From NCBI GenBank assembly GCA_949825045.1, contig OX463822.1, forward strand, positions 2,795,001 through 2,859,000: DNA of 64,000 nucleotides. Direction: 5' to 3'. The translations under genes were made by a program, and so were the position numbers. How positions within the stretch are numbered: the first letter of the stretch is position 1; the number at the start of each line of letters is the position of its first letter. The stretch comes from Argyresthia goedartella (taxonomy: Eukaryota; Arthropoda; Insecta; Lepidoptera; Argyresthiidae). Of this stretch, positions 43,046-53,002 are shown piece by piece. A model generated the notes under the pieces. That model was not told the origin of the DNA. It saw only the letters and a list, made by a program, of their open reading frames with translations, and did not search any database.

Positions 43046-44465
43046 ATATACCGGCAAAACATAAACGATTTACCTTTTCCATCAGGGATTTGTCTCGACA
43101 TCTTACTGGGAGCAGAAATATTCTTGGATCTTTTCGGTGCAAATTGCATCTGCATGGGTAAAACAATCCATTTTTAGTTGAGACAAAGCTCGGCTTGTCT
43201 ATTTTTGGGGTCGTTCATAAATCTACATCAAACACGCTACAAACACCGATGTGTTTGTTCACCAACACTGACAACACACTAACGGACTGAACTCGATTTT
43301 GGGATAGATACAATTTCATCAAAACATAATGTAAGTAGTGAGGAAAGCACGTGTGAACAAATAAGATGTACCGACAGGTAGTGGTGAAAGAGAGTTATCG
43401 TGAGTTGCAACAAATATTATGGAGACCAGATCCTACACAACCACTTAAAACGTACAATCTAAACACGATCACTTACGGCACAGCTTCGGCACCCTTTCTT
43501 GCAAATAGATGTCTTGTGGAGTTGGGCCAAAAGTGTACAAACAAGGACCTAAAATACACTGTACTACATGACTTTTATGTCGACGACTACCTAACAGGTG
43601 GAAACACAATCGATGAAACAATCAAACTCTGTCGTGATGCAGCAAACACCCTAAACTCATCTGAGCTTAACCTTCAGAAGTGGCAATCAAATTCCCACGA
43701 TATCTTGCACACAATTTAAAAAAATAGCTACATGCCTAACTCATTGAACCTCAGCGAAAATAAACTGTCAAAAACATGAGGTCTCATTTGGAAATGCTTT
43801 CCAGATACATTTACGAACGTCATTAATATAAACAACAAGGACGAAGTCACAAAACGACACCTTTTATCCACGATTGCGCAAATATTTGATCCACTTGGTT
43901 TAGTCGTACGTTGTATAGTAGAGGCCAAGATCATTATGCAATAATTGTGGAGAAGCAAATGCTCCTGAGACGAACGTGTGCCAGAAAATATTCAAAAATC
44001 ATGGACACACTTTAAAACAAAATTGCCCACGCTGGGTCCATAATTCGCCAACTACATGTATTTACAGACGCTTTGGAGAAAGCTTATGGTGCATGCGTGT
44101 ATCTACGTACCTAACCAAGGATGGTGTAGTCGAGGTTCATCTTGTGGCGGCAAAAAGCAAAGTAACACCTATAAAACCTACTACAATGCCGCGTCTTGAG
44201 CTTTACGGAGCCTTATTAGGAACAAGACTGTGTACGAAAGTTACCTAAAATTACGATCCTTTGCATCAGCGAAGACGACAATAATAACCTTGAGTCAATG
44301 ATGCATACTATATCCCCTTTCACCAAATTGCAACGCATCATGGCTTACATCTTTAAATTCGCCAACAAATGTAGAAAACGCGTAACAAAACAACAATTTT
44401 CTTACATCAGCAGAGCTTTCTAAAGCATTTTGAAATTATCTGAAAAGGAAGGAATTGTGAAATAA

Positions 44466-44855
44466 AATAGCAAGTGTTTATTTTTGAATTTTGAGTCGGT
44501 TTGATTCCCGGGTGAGACAACCGATTTATAGATAAATCTTTGATTGCAACTTTCTTTTCAAAAATAAAGCATGTTTCCTTTTAATAGAATGGTTCTTAAG
44601 GATTTAAGGTATTTTCCCTCCAGGGCCCATTTCCACCCTGTGCATTTATAAAAGTAGGGAAATAATCACTGTTTATTACTGAAGCAACTTTAACCTCGTT
44701 ACTACAAAAAATGTTACACATAGTGTAACCTCAAAACAAACGTCAATTCTTATACATTTTTGCTTTTAAACAAGTGTTACACAAGAGTTTTTTTTGGGGT
44801 TAGAACCTTATAGTCTACCAAAACAACATTTTAATCTCACTATTAACTCTTCTAC
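44466..44855. other. Unassigned AT-rich stretch
   Basis: A lone B-box-like 'ggtttgattcccgggtg' at 44498 may be the rest of another SINE family. Nothing else is recognised. Confidence 0.35.
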
Positions 44856-45095
44856 ATTAGAGAAATGCAGAAAACGTTTAATAAGTCGTTAGCCGTGCCA
44901 TCAGAACTTCGATGTACAGGTACAGGACGAATTTGGCATATTTCAACATAAATGAAACACAAAATTTATATATAGACACGTACATTGCTTTTGGTCGCAC
45001 ATGAGGATACCAGATGTTATGGGAACCAGAAACAGCATCTTCACAGATATATAAATATCCAAGACCTGGGGTCCCGGGTTCGATCTCCAACTGAG
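44855..45095 (-). repeat. SINE copy with ~100-bp extension, minus strand
   Basis: 44860-44955 repeats the extension seen at 17245-17345. 44985-45090 is the complement of the SINE body, ending with an intact B-box-like complement of GGTTCGATC. Confidence 0.6.
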
Positions 45096-45107
45096 AATAA
45101 AGAAAAA

Positions 45108-45225
45108 AATACACAGATCTTGGAATTTTGATATGTCTGTGACGTCGCTGTTTCCGGTTCACACGACAAAGGGTTTCCTAGTGTGGAGCCAGAAGCTATA
45201 TATGTGCCTTTATATAAAAGTTTAT
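45108..45225 (+). repeat. SINE copy, plus strand, body only
   Basis: Starts 'gatcttggaattttgatatg' and runs to 'gccagaagctatatatgtgc'. It forms an inverted pair with the copy at 44975-45095. Confidence 0.65.
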
Positions 45226-45239
45226 AATTTCATAATCAT

Positions 45240-45345
45240 TTCTTTATTGCACACAAATCATTTTATTAACAAGATATACATTAAAACAGTGTACAAAAGC
45301 GAGCTTATCTCTAACAAGAGATCTCTTCCATCAAACTATGTCAGG
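45240..45345 (-). repeat. LINE 3' end, family shared with 10638-10765
   Basis: 'gtgtacaaaagcgagcttat' followed by 'agagatctcttcca' matches the other copy with few differences. Confidence 0.5.
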
Positions 45346-45464
45346 ATAAGATAGGTTAATCGCAGAGCACGGGTAGACCTATATGATCCTGATGATGATA
45401 CCTATACAACACACCTTAAATTACAACTCAAAAAACTACATACATAAAATATATCCAACCGGGA

Positions 45465-45720
45465 TTTGATTCCGGGACCTATCGCTTGATTGGCAGTGCC
45501 ACAACGCCGCAGAGGTTGACATTTATAACATAAGATAAACAAATACCCCATTTGGCTCCACACTCGGATACCCTGTGTCGTGGGAACCAGAAACAACGAC
45601 GTCACACACATATAAATATCCAAGACCTGTGTTTTTTTTTTAAATTATCCCCAGTTGGCATCGAAACCGGGACCTCTCGCAGAGACCCACAAAGTAGCAC
45701 TGCAGAAGTCGTTATTTATC
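45465..45720 (-). repeat. SINE copies, minus strand
   Basis: A head piece at 45465-45520 (complement contains AATCCCGG and GCCACA-type box remnants) is followed by a nearly full copy at 45545-45715: body, A-rich linker and tRNA-like head with the complement of GGTTTCGATGCC. Confidence 0.6.
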
Positions 45721-46047
45721 TACATATTAGGCTTAAGGTCTTAATTCGGTTGGATTCTGTGAGCTTTATGAAATCAGCTGGGCTAGATTGACTTACATAC
45801 TAAGTTGTATTCTGGCTTAACTGATAATGAGTCTCTTCTGAGTTCTTCTCTGAGAAGTATCTGATTTGGAACGCGGCCCTAGTGTTAACTCTAAGAGATA
45901 TGTTGTTAATTATTCAACAGAACAAAGAATATTTTGATTTATTAGATTGATTGATGCTTTTTTTACTGTAGTTATATTGCAAAATCGAGCCATATTCAAT
46001 CACAGTGGCTCATTTTTGTTCGTGTTGATTGAGCTGATCAGGTTTGT

Positions 46048-46243
46048 GTCAACCAGATGGTCACGAGTTTCCAAGCACTTTTTGGAAATGATTTATCACA
46101 TGCAAACATATCGTAGTACACCTTTACTCTGCAAGACCAAATAATTAATAGACCGACAGAAGTAATCAGAGATATGATTCTAATTGAGAGGTTTCTCGCT
46201 TATTATTTTCATATAAAAAGGGCGACCAAAATCAGACTAATCA
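46048..46243 (+). promoter_or_regulatory. Promoter of secreted-peptide gene B
   Basis: A TATAAAAAG box at 46212-46220 lies 31 nt before A46243 in the initiator TCAGT. Alignable with gene A's promoter from 'gtcaacca' onward, including the shared TTATCACATGCAAAC (46093-46107) and a 'tctcgctta' element about 20 bases before the TATA box. Confidence 0.75.
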
Positions 46244-46283
46244 GTTTCTAACCAAGAAGCAGCTGGAAAACCTTACTCCAAAG
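46243..46283 (+). other. Noncoding exon 1 of peptide gene B
   Basis: 41 nt, the same length as in gene A, beginning TCAGTTTCTAACCAA (with A as +1) and ending CAAAG|GTAAAT. Confidence 0.7.
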
Positions 46284-46845
46284 GTAAATATAAATTTTGA
46301 GTAATCAACTTATATACAACTTCGATTGAGGTTATGATGACGAACTTGGTGGTATTGCTGTCGAGGTCCCGGGTTAAAATCCAGGCTGAGGAGAAAAGAA
46401 AAAAATCCCCAGATCAAATATATTTACATGACGACCTCTGTGGCGCCGCGGTTATGGCTCTGCCTACCATGCGAAAGGTCCCGGGTTCGATTACCGGCTG
46501 GGGTCACAGAAAAAAAAACAGGTCTTGGATATTTATATGTGTGTGACGTCGCTGTTTCTGGTTCCCGCGACCCAGGGTATCCTAGTGTGAGGCCAGAAGC
46601 AATGTATGTGCCTGTATGTATTTTTTTTAACGTAAATGTTTATGTTTATATATGTGATATCGCTGTTTCTGGTGCCCATGACAACGCATTGAGTCCAGAT
46701 GAAAAGATTTTCATATCATAGGATCATGTTCATGATCTACGTAACTTAGCTGAATCTTTTACGCCAACCTTGTAGCCAGTCGAATTCAAAAATCAACTAA
46801 TCAAGAAACGATAATTTTACAAGTGCTGTCTTTTCTCTTTCACAG
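46284..46845 (+). other. Intron of peptide gene B
   Basis: 562 bp, with GTAAAT donor and CTCTTTCACAG acceptor. Mostly occupied by SINE sequence (46335-46690). Confidence 0.65.
46335..46690 (+). repeat. SINE cluster in the intron of gene B
   Basis: A head remnant (46335-46400), one almost complete copy (46430-46620) with A-box-like TGGCTCTGCCTACC and B-box-like GGTTCGATTACC, and a body fragment (46645-46690). The complete copy is the best reference for the family. Confidence 0.75.
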
Positions 46846-47025
46846 ATGAAGGCCATTATCGTCTCCTTCCTTCTCCTGGCAACCCTGATGGTCTGCTTTG
46901 CCGCACCCTTAGACGAAGAAGGGCATAGCATTCAGAAGAGAACCATTTCCTTGTACCGGGACCTGCTTGGGTACCCGTCGTACCCGTACAACTTCTACGG
47001 GGATGGACGGTACTACATGTTCTAG
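46846..47025 (+). CDS. Secreted Tyr-rich peptide precursor B, paralogue of A
   Basis: Encodes a 59-residue prepropeptide that is easily overlooked because of its length. Residues 1-19 are a signal peptide almost identical to that of A (start MKAIIVSFLLLATLMVCFA). The acidic propeptide ends in IQKR at 32. The mature peptide of 27 residues starts TISLYRDLLGYPSYPYNFY and ends RYYMF. It lacks the PSGY-type repeat of A and has no Cys. The core R-D-x-L-G-Y-x-x-Y-P-Y is shared. As in A, the ATG follows the acceptor AG directly. Promoter, exon 1, splice sites and 3' UTR are homologous to those of A, so the whole gene was duplicated. Function is unknown; secretion is inferred. Confidence 0.85.
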   Translation: MKAIIVSFLLLATLMVCFAAPLDEEGHSIQKRTISLYRDLLGYPSYPYNFYGDGRYYMF

Positions 47026-47170
47026 ACTGTTCTGTTCTTATCATGTTATTATATTATGACAACTAGTATACACAATCGCTTTTGAAAAATTGCTATCTTT
47101 TATTGTGACTACTTGTTATATTCATGAAATGCTATTTACTGGATTCTGATTCTGCCGTTTTGATGTTATT

Positions 47171-47176
47171 ATTAAA
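47171..47176 (+). terminator. Polyadenylation signal of gene B
   Basis: ATTAAA in a 3' UTR block matching gene A's (ctggattctgattct ... attaaattttt gagcatact). Here it is 146 nt after the stop because about 100 extra bases lie in the UTR. Confidence 0.5.
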
Positions 47177-47239
47177 TTTTTGAGCATACTCTTGTGTTTT
47201 GACTTGAAATTATTTTGTTATATTATTTAAGGCGTAACT

Positions 47240-47620
47240 AAGAATCTATATTAGCCTTCGAAGTGAAAACTGAAGGCATTAAAACAAACCGAACCTGTTG
47301 AGGAAACCTTAATTAACAACAACACATAACATGGAGGCACGCCTTTTGCCTTAAGGGATGGCAAGGGCAAAATTGTGCCCACAATTAGCTTGTTTTCAAT
47401 ACTCCAGGGGGGACTAGTCCATCGCCGCAGCTACGGAGTAATGAAGGTTTCCACTATGTCTTCCATCACCGTTAGAACGACCGTAAAGTGAATGAATATA
47501 TATTTTTTATCTTATTGGTACATGGTCAGCATCGGGATTTGAACTTGCACCTCCTGCGTGAGGTACGACCCTTCAAAAATATGGTTATAATATGGATATT
47601 CATTCAAGACCTGGGAATTT
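47240..47620. other. No recognised feature
   Basis: Mixed-composition sequence without frames of note; a B-box-like complement near 47525 may be a SINE scrap. Confidence 0.35.
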
Positions 47621-47624
47621 ATAT

Positions 47625-47785
47625 CCATAGCTCTGCCTACTATGCGACATGTCCCGGGTTCGAACCCCGGCTGAGGATAACTTATAAACATCCTTGGCCT
47701 TGGACTTTAATATGTGTGTAATATCGCTGTTTCCAGTTCCCACGAGGGTATCCTAGTGTGGAGCCAGAAGCCTGCATATAAATGG
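47625..47785 (+). repeat. SINE copy, plus strand
   Basis: Head with TAGCTCTGCCTACTATGCG and B-box GGTTCGAACCCC, a short linker, and the body ending 'gtggagccagaagcctgc'. It lies directly against the 3' tail of the following minus-strand LINE. Confidence 0.7.
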
Positions 47786-48057
47786 TTTCGTATATAACAT
47801 GTGTATTTATACAAATACAAATACAAATAAATACAAATACAAAATCATTTATTTGTGGAATGTAGGTGGATATATAAGTTGGTAAATACATTTATGTACT
47901 CTACATTCTGCTAAAAAAAGCATACAAATATTTTCATTACTTATAGTCTAACATGCAATTCTAATAGTTGATCAAATTAATGTCTTTAACAAATTCAAAA
48001 GTCTCAATTGAAGTTTATCATACATGTTATAGAAAGTGGCTCAGTGGCTCTGTAAAG

Positions 48058-50949
48058 TTATTTGCAGAATTCCTTGTCATTTAAATATTCAACAATAGAG
48101 TAATAACACTTCTCAATCAATATGGATTTAAGCTTTAATTTAAAAGTATTAACATTAAGGCTTTTAATATTATTAGGAATTTTATTGTAAATTTTTGGAG
48201 CTAGTCCAATTACGCTTTTACTAAGTAGAGCCGTTTTTGAGGTTACATTTTGAAGCCTATGAGGATTTCTTAATCTATTAGTTTAAGTAAATAATATTGG
48301 GTTCGTTTTTACAAATAAAGCAACTTCAAAAATGTACATAGAGGGAAACGTTAGTAACTTCAGTTCTTTAAAATATGGTTTACAGGTGTCTGTTGATTTT
48401 AATTTACACATTGCTCTAAGACATCTCTTTTGAGATTTAAATATAATTTCTCTATTTGAACAGTTCCCCCAGAATATGATACCATAACGAAGCGTGGAAG
48501 CTACATAGCCGTGATAGGCACATAGCACTGCGTCACGGTTCACAACTTTAGCGAGCTTATATAACGCGTATGAGAATTTATAGAGTTTTTTGCAGATTTC
48601 TTCTGATTGTTGTTTCCAAGTCAAGTTTTTATCTATAACTAACCCTAAGAATTTGGTTTGGTTCACTACTTCAATTGTTTCACCCTTGTAGTTTACATTT
48701 GGGTTCAAATATTCTACCTTTTGACTAAAATGCATCACCTTGGTTTTGTCAATATTTATAAGCAGGTTGTTATTAGTAAGCCAATCTATGATGTTGCTGA
48801 GAGTACTATTAATATCTTTCTCGTAGTCTACATCATTATTCCTTTTTATTAGAACTGTGCTATCATCGGCAAACAGTACCATGGGGTGGTGTACATTATT
48901 CGGCATGTCGTTAATGTACAGTAAAAACAAAAGCGGCCCCAATACGCTGCCTTGTGGTACTCCAAAGCAAGTCTTTCTAGGCTCCGATCTAAAACTTATT
49001 TCCCGAGCTCTATGCTGACATATTTGGGTTATTTCTGTGTATTGATATCTGTCACTGAGATATGACTTTATAAGATCATGTACGTTACCACGCAAGCCGT
49101 ATGTGTAGAGCTTATCCATTAATATACAATGATCAACACAGTCGAAAGCCTTTGACATGTCCATATAAATGGCACAAATAGGCTTCCTTATGTCCATATT
49201 TAACACCGCACATTTTATTAAGTCATAAATTGCCATATTTATAATCATATTTTTTCTAAATCCTTTTTGTTGATCAGTCAATATTTTATGCTTGTTAATA
49301 AAGTTTGTAATGGCATTATATATATATTTTTCAAAGACTTTTGATAGAATAGGTATCAATGCTACAGGTCTATAATTGGATAGCTTAACTTTATCGCCTT
49401 TTTTGTGCAATGGTCTAACAATTGTTGGTTTTAGTTTGTCTGGAAATATGCCTTTGGTGATACATTGATTGAATACATGGCTCAGAGGAGATGCTATTTC
49501 ATTTGATACAAACTTTAAGACTTCTGTGGAAATTTCATCAAAACCAACACTTTTTTTGTTCTTTAGTCCTTTAACAATCTTATTAACTTCATCTGGTGAG
49601 ATCGGTCTCATAAATATAGAATGAGGGATATTTGCGGAACTGTCAATACGGTTTTTAGTTTTAGGTATATCTCTAACCTGGTCAATAAAAAAATCATTAA
49701 AAGCATTAGCTATAGCTATTGGTTCTGTAATATCCCTGTTTAGATTATTAATCTTGGTTATTGATTCCTTAGGATGATTGTCTTTTGTTTTGTTTATAAT
49801 TTGCCAGGTGGCTTTACATTTGTTGTTTGCTAGTTGTATGTAGTTATTATTTTGAGAGAACTGCGTCTGTTTGAGAACTTTTCTGTATCTTTTTTTGTAC
49901 GAATTCAGCAATAGTTTGGTTTCACTGCAAGGCTTCAGTCTGTATTGCCAGAGATGTTCCCTATTTCGCTTGCTACATTTTTTTATTCCCTTGGATATCC
50001 ATCGTTGCTTTCTTCTTGTACGTATCCTAACATTTTTAATGGGAAAGAATAGGTCATAAAATAGTTTAAATGTTTCGAAAAATAAATTATATGCTTTATT
50101 TGGATCAACTGAGTCAAATACGTCACTAAATTTATAACTTGTTAAACATTCTTTAAATTTATGTAGGTTTTCTGTGGAGAAGTCCCGTCTTGTAATTTGC
50201 CATGATTTAAGTGTGCAGGTTTTTTTCACAGGACATTTTAAAATTTGCGCTGTATGGTCTGATAAGCCTAATTCCGCGATTTCCCCAGTACATCCTCTAA
50301 TGCTATGAGCAAAATTATCTATACAGGTTTTACTTGCATATCTCGTTGGCTCTCTGAATTGTAATGTCAGATTATGACTCAACAAAAGATGTTCGAATTC
50401 AGTTGATTTACAATTTGTTTTCAATACATCAATGTTAAAATCACCGCATATTATTAGTTGACTTTTTGAGTCATCACATATTTTCCGTAAAATTAGGTCC
50501 AGGGTGTCAAAAAATAAATTCATGTCCGATCCTGGTACCCGATAAACACATAATATGTTAATACGATGTTTACTTAACTCTATTGCACAGCATTCTATTA
50601 CGTTAGGTATAGAGTACTTGGCTATATCACTGAGTGTTCTGAAGTCGTGGTCCATTCTGGTTAGTATACAAGAGCCTCCTCTTTTTTTGTTTCTACATAA
50701 ACTGGCAGCAATTCTATAATTTGGTAAAAATAGTTGTTCTTCATTAGCGTCAGTCATATTGTGCTCTGTAATACATAACACGTCTATGGTTTTTCTGTTT
50801 TTTATCTTCATTTCTTCAAGGCAAACTGTTAGTTCATCAGCTTTGCTTATTAGTCCAGCTATATTCTGATGCATGACATTTATGTGGTTATATACGAATA
50901 GTGGCACTTTGGGATCATTAGTTACGAAAAAGCTGAGTCGGTGTGTCAT
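48058..50949 (-). pseudogene. CR1-like ORF2: endonuclease and reverse transcriptase, one stop
   Basis: A 963-codon frame interrupted only by TAA at 48283-48285, leaving 888 residues; 74 more codons follow in the same frame to 48058. Residues about 25-240 are the AP-like endonuclease (NVMHQNIAGLISK, LCITEHNM, CGDFNIDVL, GLSDHTAQIL). RT spans about 450-740 with YRPVALIPILSKVFEK, YMDMSKAFDCVDH, FGVPQGSVLGPLLF and FADDST near 690. The thumb and C-terminal region follow. The stop removes only the C-terminal tail, so all catalytic motifs are present. ORF1 and ORF2 overlap by 32 bases, implying re-initiation or a similar way of starting ORF2. Confidence 0.85.
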
Positions 50950-52044
50950 TGGTGTTTTTCTGTTTATTTATTTGGACGGACCCTTTTTTTTTAATTGAGT
51001 TTATTAGTTTTGCCAAATCATCAAATACTACTTTCGTTCCATAATTGTTTATCTGGCCACTATATCTATGAAACATATTGTTGTCGTATGTTAAATTCAA
51101 ATTTGTGTCTAATGCATGCGCATGCTTGTGTTCTTGTAAATCCATATATAAAGCACTGTTGAAAGTTTCAATCCTCCAGTTGAATAAGTCTGAATGTTCG
51201 TTGCATTTAAACGTTGGCACGCACAGTATTACATTCGTATGTTTTATTTTCTGTAGTTCCTCTCTGATGAGATATACAAGATCAATATAGTTATTGGTGG
51301 TCAAGAAATCTTCTTCTCCAATCATGATGATGCAGTAATCGTCCATCGTAAAATCTTTAACATTTTTTTGAGTCTTTTCTAATAGGTAACTAATTCCAGC
51401 TCCAGGTGATGAGTAATGTAATATACTGCTATTTGGCAGGGTATCTTCAGCTGTCCGGAGAATTTTGTTCGTATTGTTGCTACTAATTATACATATTTTA
51501 CTTTTTGGTTTTGTACTTTTGCTGACGTTATTACTAAGCTTCCCTCGCGCTTTAGGTGATTTTTTCGCTTTGTTAGAAGAGTTGAATTTTGGTGTGGTTT
51601 GTGTGCTGACTGAAATTAATTTGCCTGGGTTCGACACATCACCGTTTTTAGCACTCGTGGTTGGTTTTGTGGTCGCCAGGGTTTTGGACAGTGTTGTGGA
51701 TTTGTCTTTTTTTCTTTTAGGAGTAACACAGTCGTATTTTAAACTCTTTGTTACTTTATGGCAGATCTCTTATTTTTTTGTAGCTCAAGAATATCTGTTT
51801 TCAGTTGACTGTTTTCTAGATTTAAGTTTATTATTTCTTCGTGTGCTGTTTGAAGCTGTTGTTTTAGAAGTTTTATTTCGCTTTCTAGTTGTTTTCTACT
51901 TTCCTCTTCATCATCTGATATTTCGGGCATACTACTGGTGGAAGCATTTACTGTTGTTTCGGATGCATTTATTTCCTCTGCAGTCACCTCTGACTCAGAG
52001 TGTGGACGATTCTTTCGAAATGTAATATTTCCAAAGAAACTCAT
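50918..52044 (-). pseudogene. CR1-like ORF1: coiled coil and esterase-like domain, frameshifted
   Basis: The first frame (52044-51751) has an acidic N-terminus and a Leu-zipper-like coiled coil (LKQQLQTAHEEIINLNLENS). The second (open from about 51768, ending at 50918) has a Lys-rich linker and a domain like the SGNH/GDSL-esterase fold found in CR1 ORF1 proteins: CIIMIGEEDF, a helix, VILCVPTF, and a His-containing FHRYSGQINNYG. The two overlap between 51751 and 51770, where a one-base shift must have occurred. Without it the protein would be roughly 375 residues. It acts as an RNA-binding partner of ORF2 in related LINEs. Confidence 0.75.
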
Positions 52045-52094
52045 TTTGTATTTGGAGTCTCTTTACAAAAATAAAAGACGTAACGAAACTAAAT

Positions 52095-52180
52095 GTTGAC
52101 AAGTCTTGAGTCGGGATCGACCCCGGAACCCACGGTAAGACGGCCAGACGTACTACGGCTCCGCTATAGGGACGTTGTTA
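52095..52180 (-). repeat. tRNA-like segment upstream of the LINE
   Basis: On the minus strand it contains A-box-like TAGCGGAGCCGTAG and B-box-like GGGGTCGATCCC about 35 nt apart. The arms do not pair into a full tRNA, so a tRNA-derived SINE head or Pol III-type promoter element is likely. Confidence 0.4.
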
Positions 52181-52559
52181 GTCAAGGCGAAATTAGTAGT
52201 CACATTCAGTGAAATTGGACTCGTGCAATCAGTGCGTCCGTTAAGAATGAGTCATGGTTTGTTTACAAAAGATTGTCACTAACCTTTTTCGCTGTTTTTC
52301 TTCGATTGTCCCTTTAAGTCACTATTTTGTTTCGGCGGCGATGCATATATCTCATTCCTCGTGTCCTTGTATTTTTTGTTACTGGAACGGTTTCACGATA
52401 TCACAATACAACACTGTTGTAGTAGTTGTTTTTTGTAGATAACACTAATACTATTTTGATTCGACTTTATTTAACGGTTGGACAAATAACTTTCACTATT
52501 TTACGCTGTTTATTATTTAATTACAATAATTTATTACGGAGCTCACTTTAACTTGACAG

Positions 52560-52910
52560 CTGACATCTGTCAATTATCTGATAATGTGACGACGCGACGG
52601 CAGGGTACCAGGACGGCAGCGACCAGCAGGCAGTTGCGTGCGATGAATGAGGTCCACGTGGGGGGCGGAGCCTGCCTACAACTGAGCGTGCGCGATCACT
52701 GAGTGCGTAGCTGCTGGAGTAGTAGCACTGCAGTTGTACTCACGCGCAGGATACGGTGTTTCGTCCAGATGAATGGAGTCCTCGTACGTGGGTGGGGCTT
52801 GCGTACTACCGGTGACTTCGATCACGGACAGCGTGGCGGGAGTTGTGGCGCGTGAATTTGAATCGCGGAGAGCACTTTGGAGTTATGCGCTCCTAATATT
52901 TTGGTTGTAT
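52560..52910. repeat. GC-rich region with two diverged ~125-bp units
   Basis: Unit 1 begins at 52640 (gatgaatgaggtccacgtgg) and unit 2 at 52768 (gatgaatggagtcctcgtac). They share a succession of blocks: gtggg.ggagcc/ggggctt, a variable middle, cgatcac.ga. The region lies 5' of the minus-strand LINE and could be its promoter monomers. Confidence 0.45.
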
Positions 52911-53002
52911 TAAAAATGTTTAAATTGATTTAAATATTAGAATTAAATTAGTACAGGTTCTTTAGACGACTGCTCACAGTGAGATCCGGGGGGGGAAAAA
53001 AC

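Larger units (their letters stand above)
41055..44465 (+). pseudogene. Decayed BEL/Pao Gag-Pol, interrupted by a second element
   Basis: Gag C-terminus and Cys/His knuckles are at 41055-41560 (CPMCKQSHLLYTC, CLNCLRLGHTETRC, HCKYCKLKRNILLH). The start of the protease follows to 41862 in shifted frames. After the insert (41863-43045) the protease resumes (NDLPFPSGICLDILLGAEIF, 43065-43130). RT, lacking its first half, runs from 43366 with FYVDDYLTGG (43575), then connection (STIAQIFDPLGLV, 43870) and RNase H blocks (44100-44230: VEVHLVAAKSKVTPIKP, MPRLELYGALLG). It fades near 44465 at the start of the integrase. Many stops and shifts; no LTRs identified. Confidence 0.75.
47808..52700 (-). mobile_element. 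Nearly intact CR1-like LINE, minus strand
   Basis: Runs from a 3' tail of TTTGTA repeats (47808-47853 on the + strand), through a 3' UTR, ORF2 (50949-48058) and ORF1 (52044-50918), to a GC-rich region beyond 52600 that may hold its promoter. Only one frameshift in ORF1 and one stop in ORF2 are seen. It belongs to the same family group as the plus-strand LINE at 60885-64000. The 5' boundary is uncertain. Confidence 0.75.

Noticed and set aside
46856..47044. Minus-strand frame over peptide gene B
   Set aside because: Antisense shadow of the 59-residue peptide frame.
51465..52025. 186-codon hydrophobic plus-strand frame, apparently multi-pass membrane protein
   Set aside because: It is antisense to the Lys/Glu-rich ORF1 of the minus-strand LINE; hydrophobicity arises from reading its complement.
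52095..52180. Functional tRNA gene
   Set aside because: Pol III box motifs are present but acceptor and anticodon arms do not pair properly.
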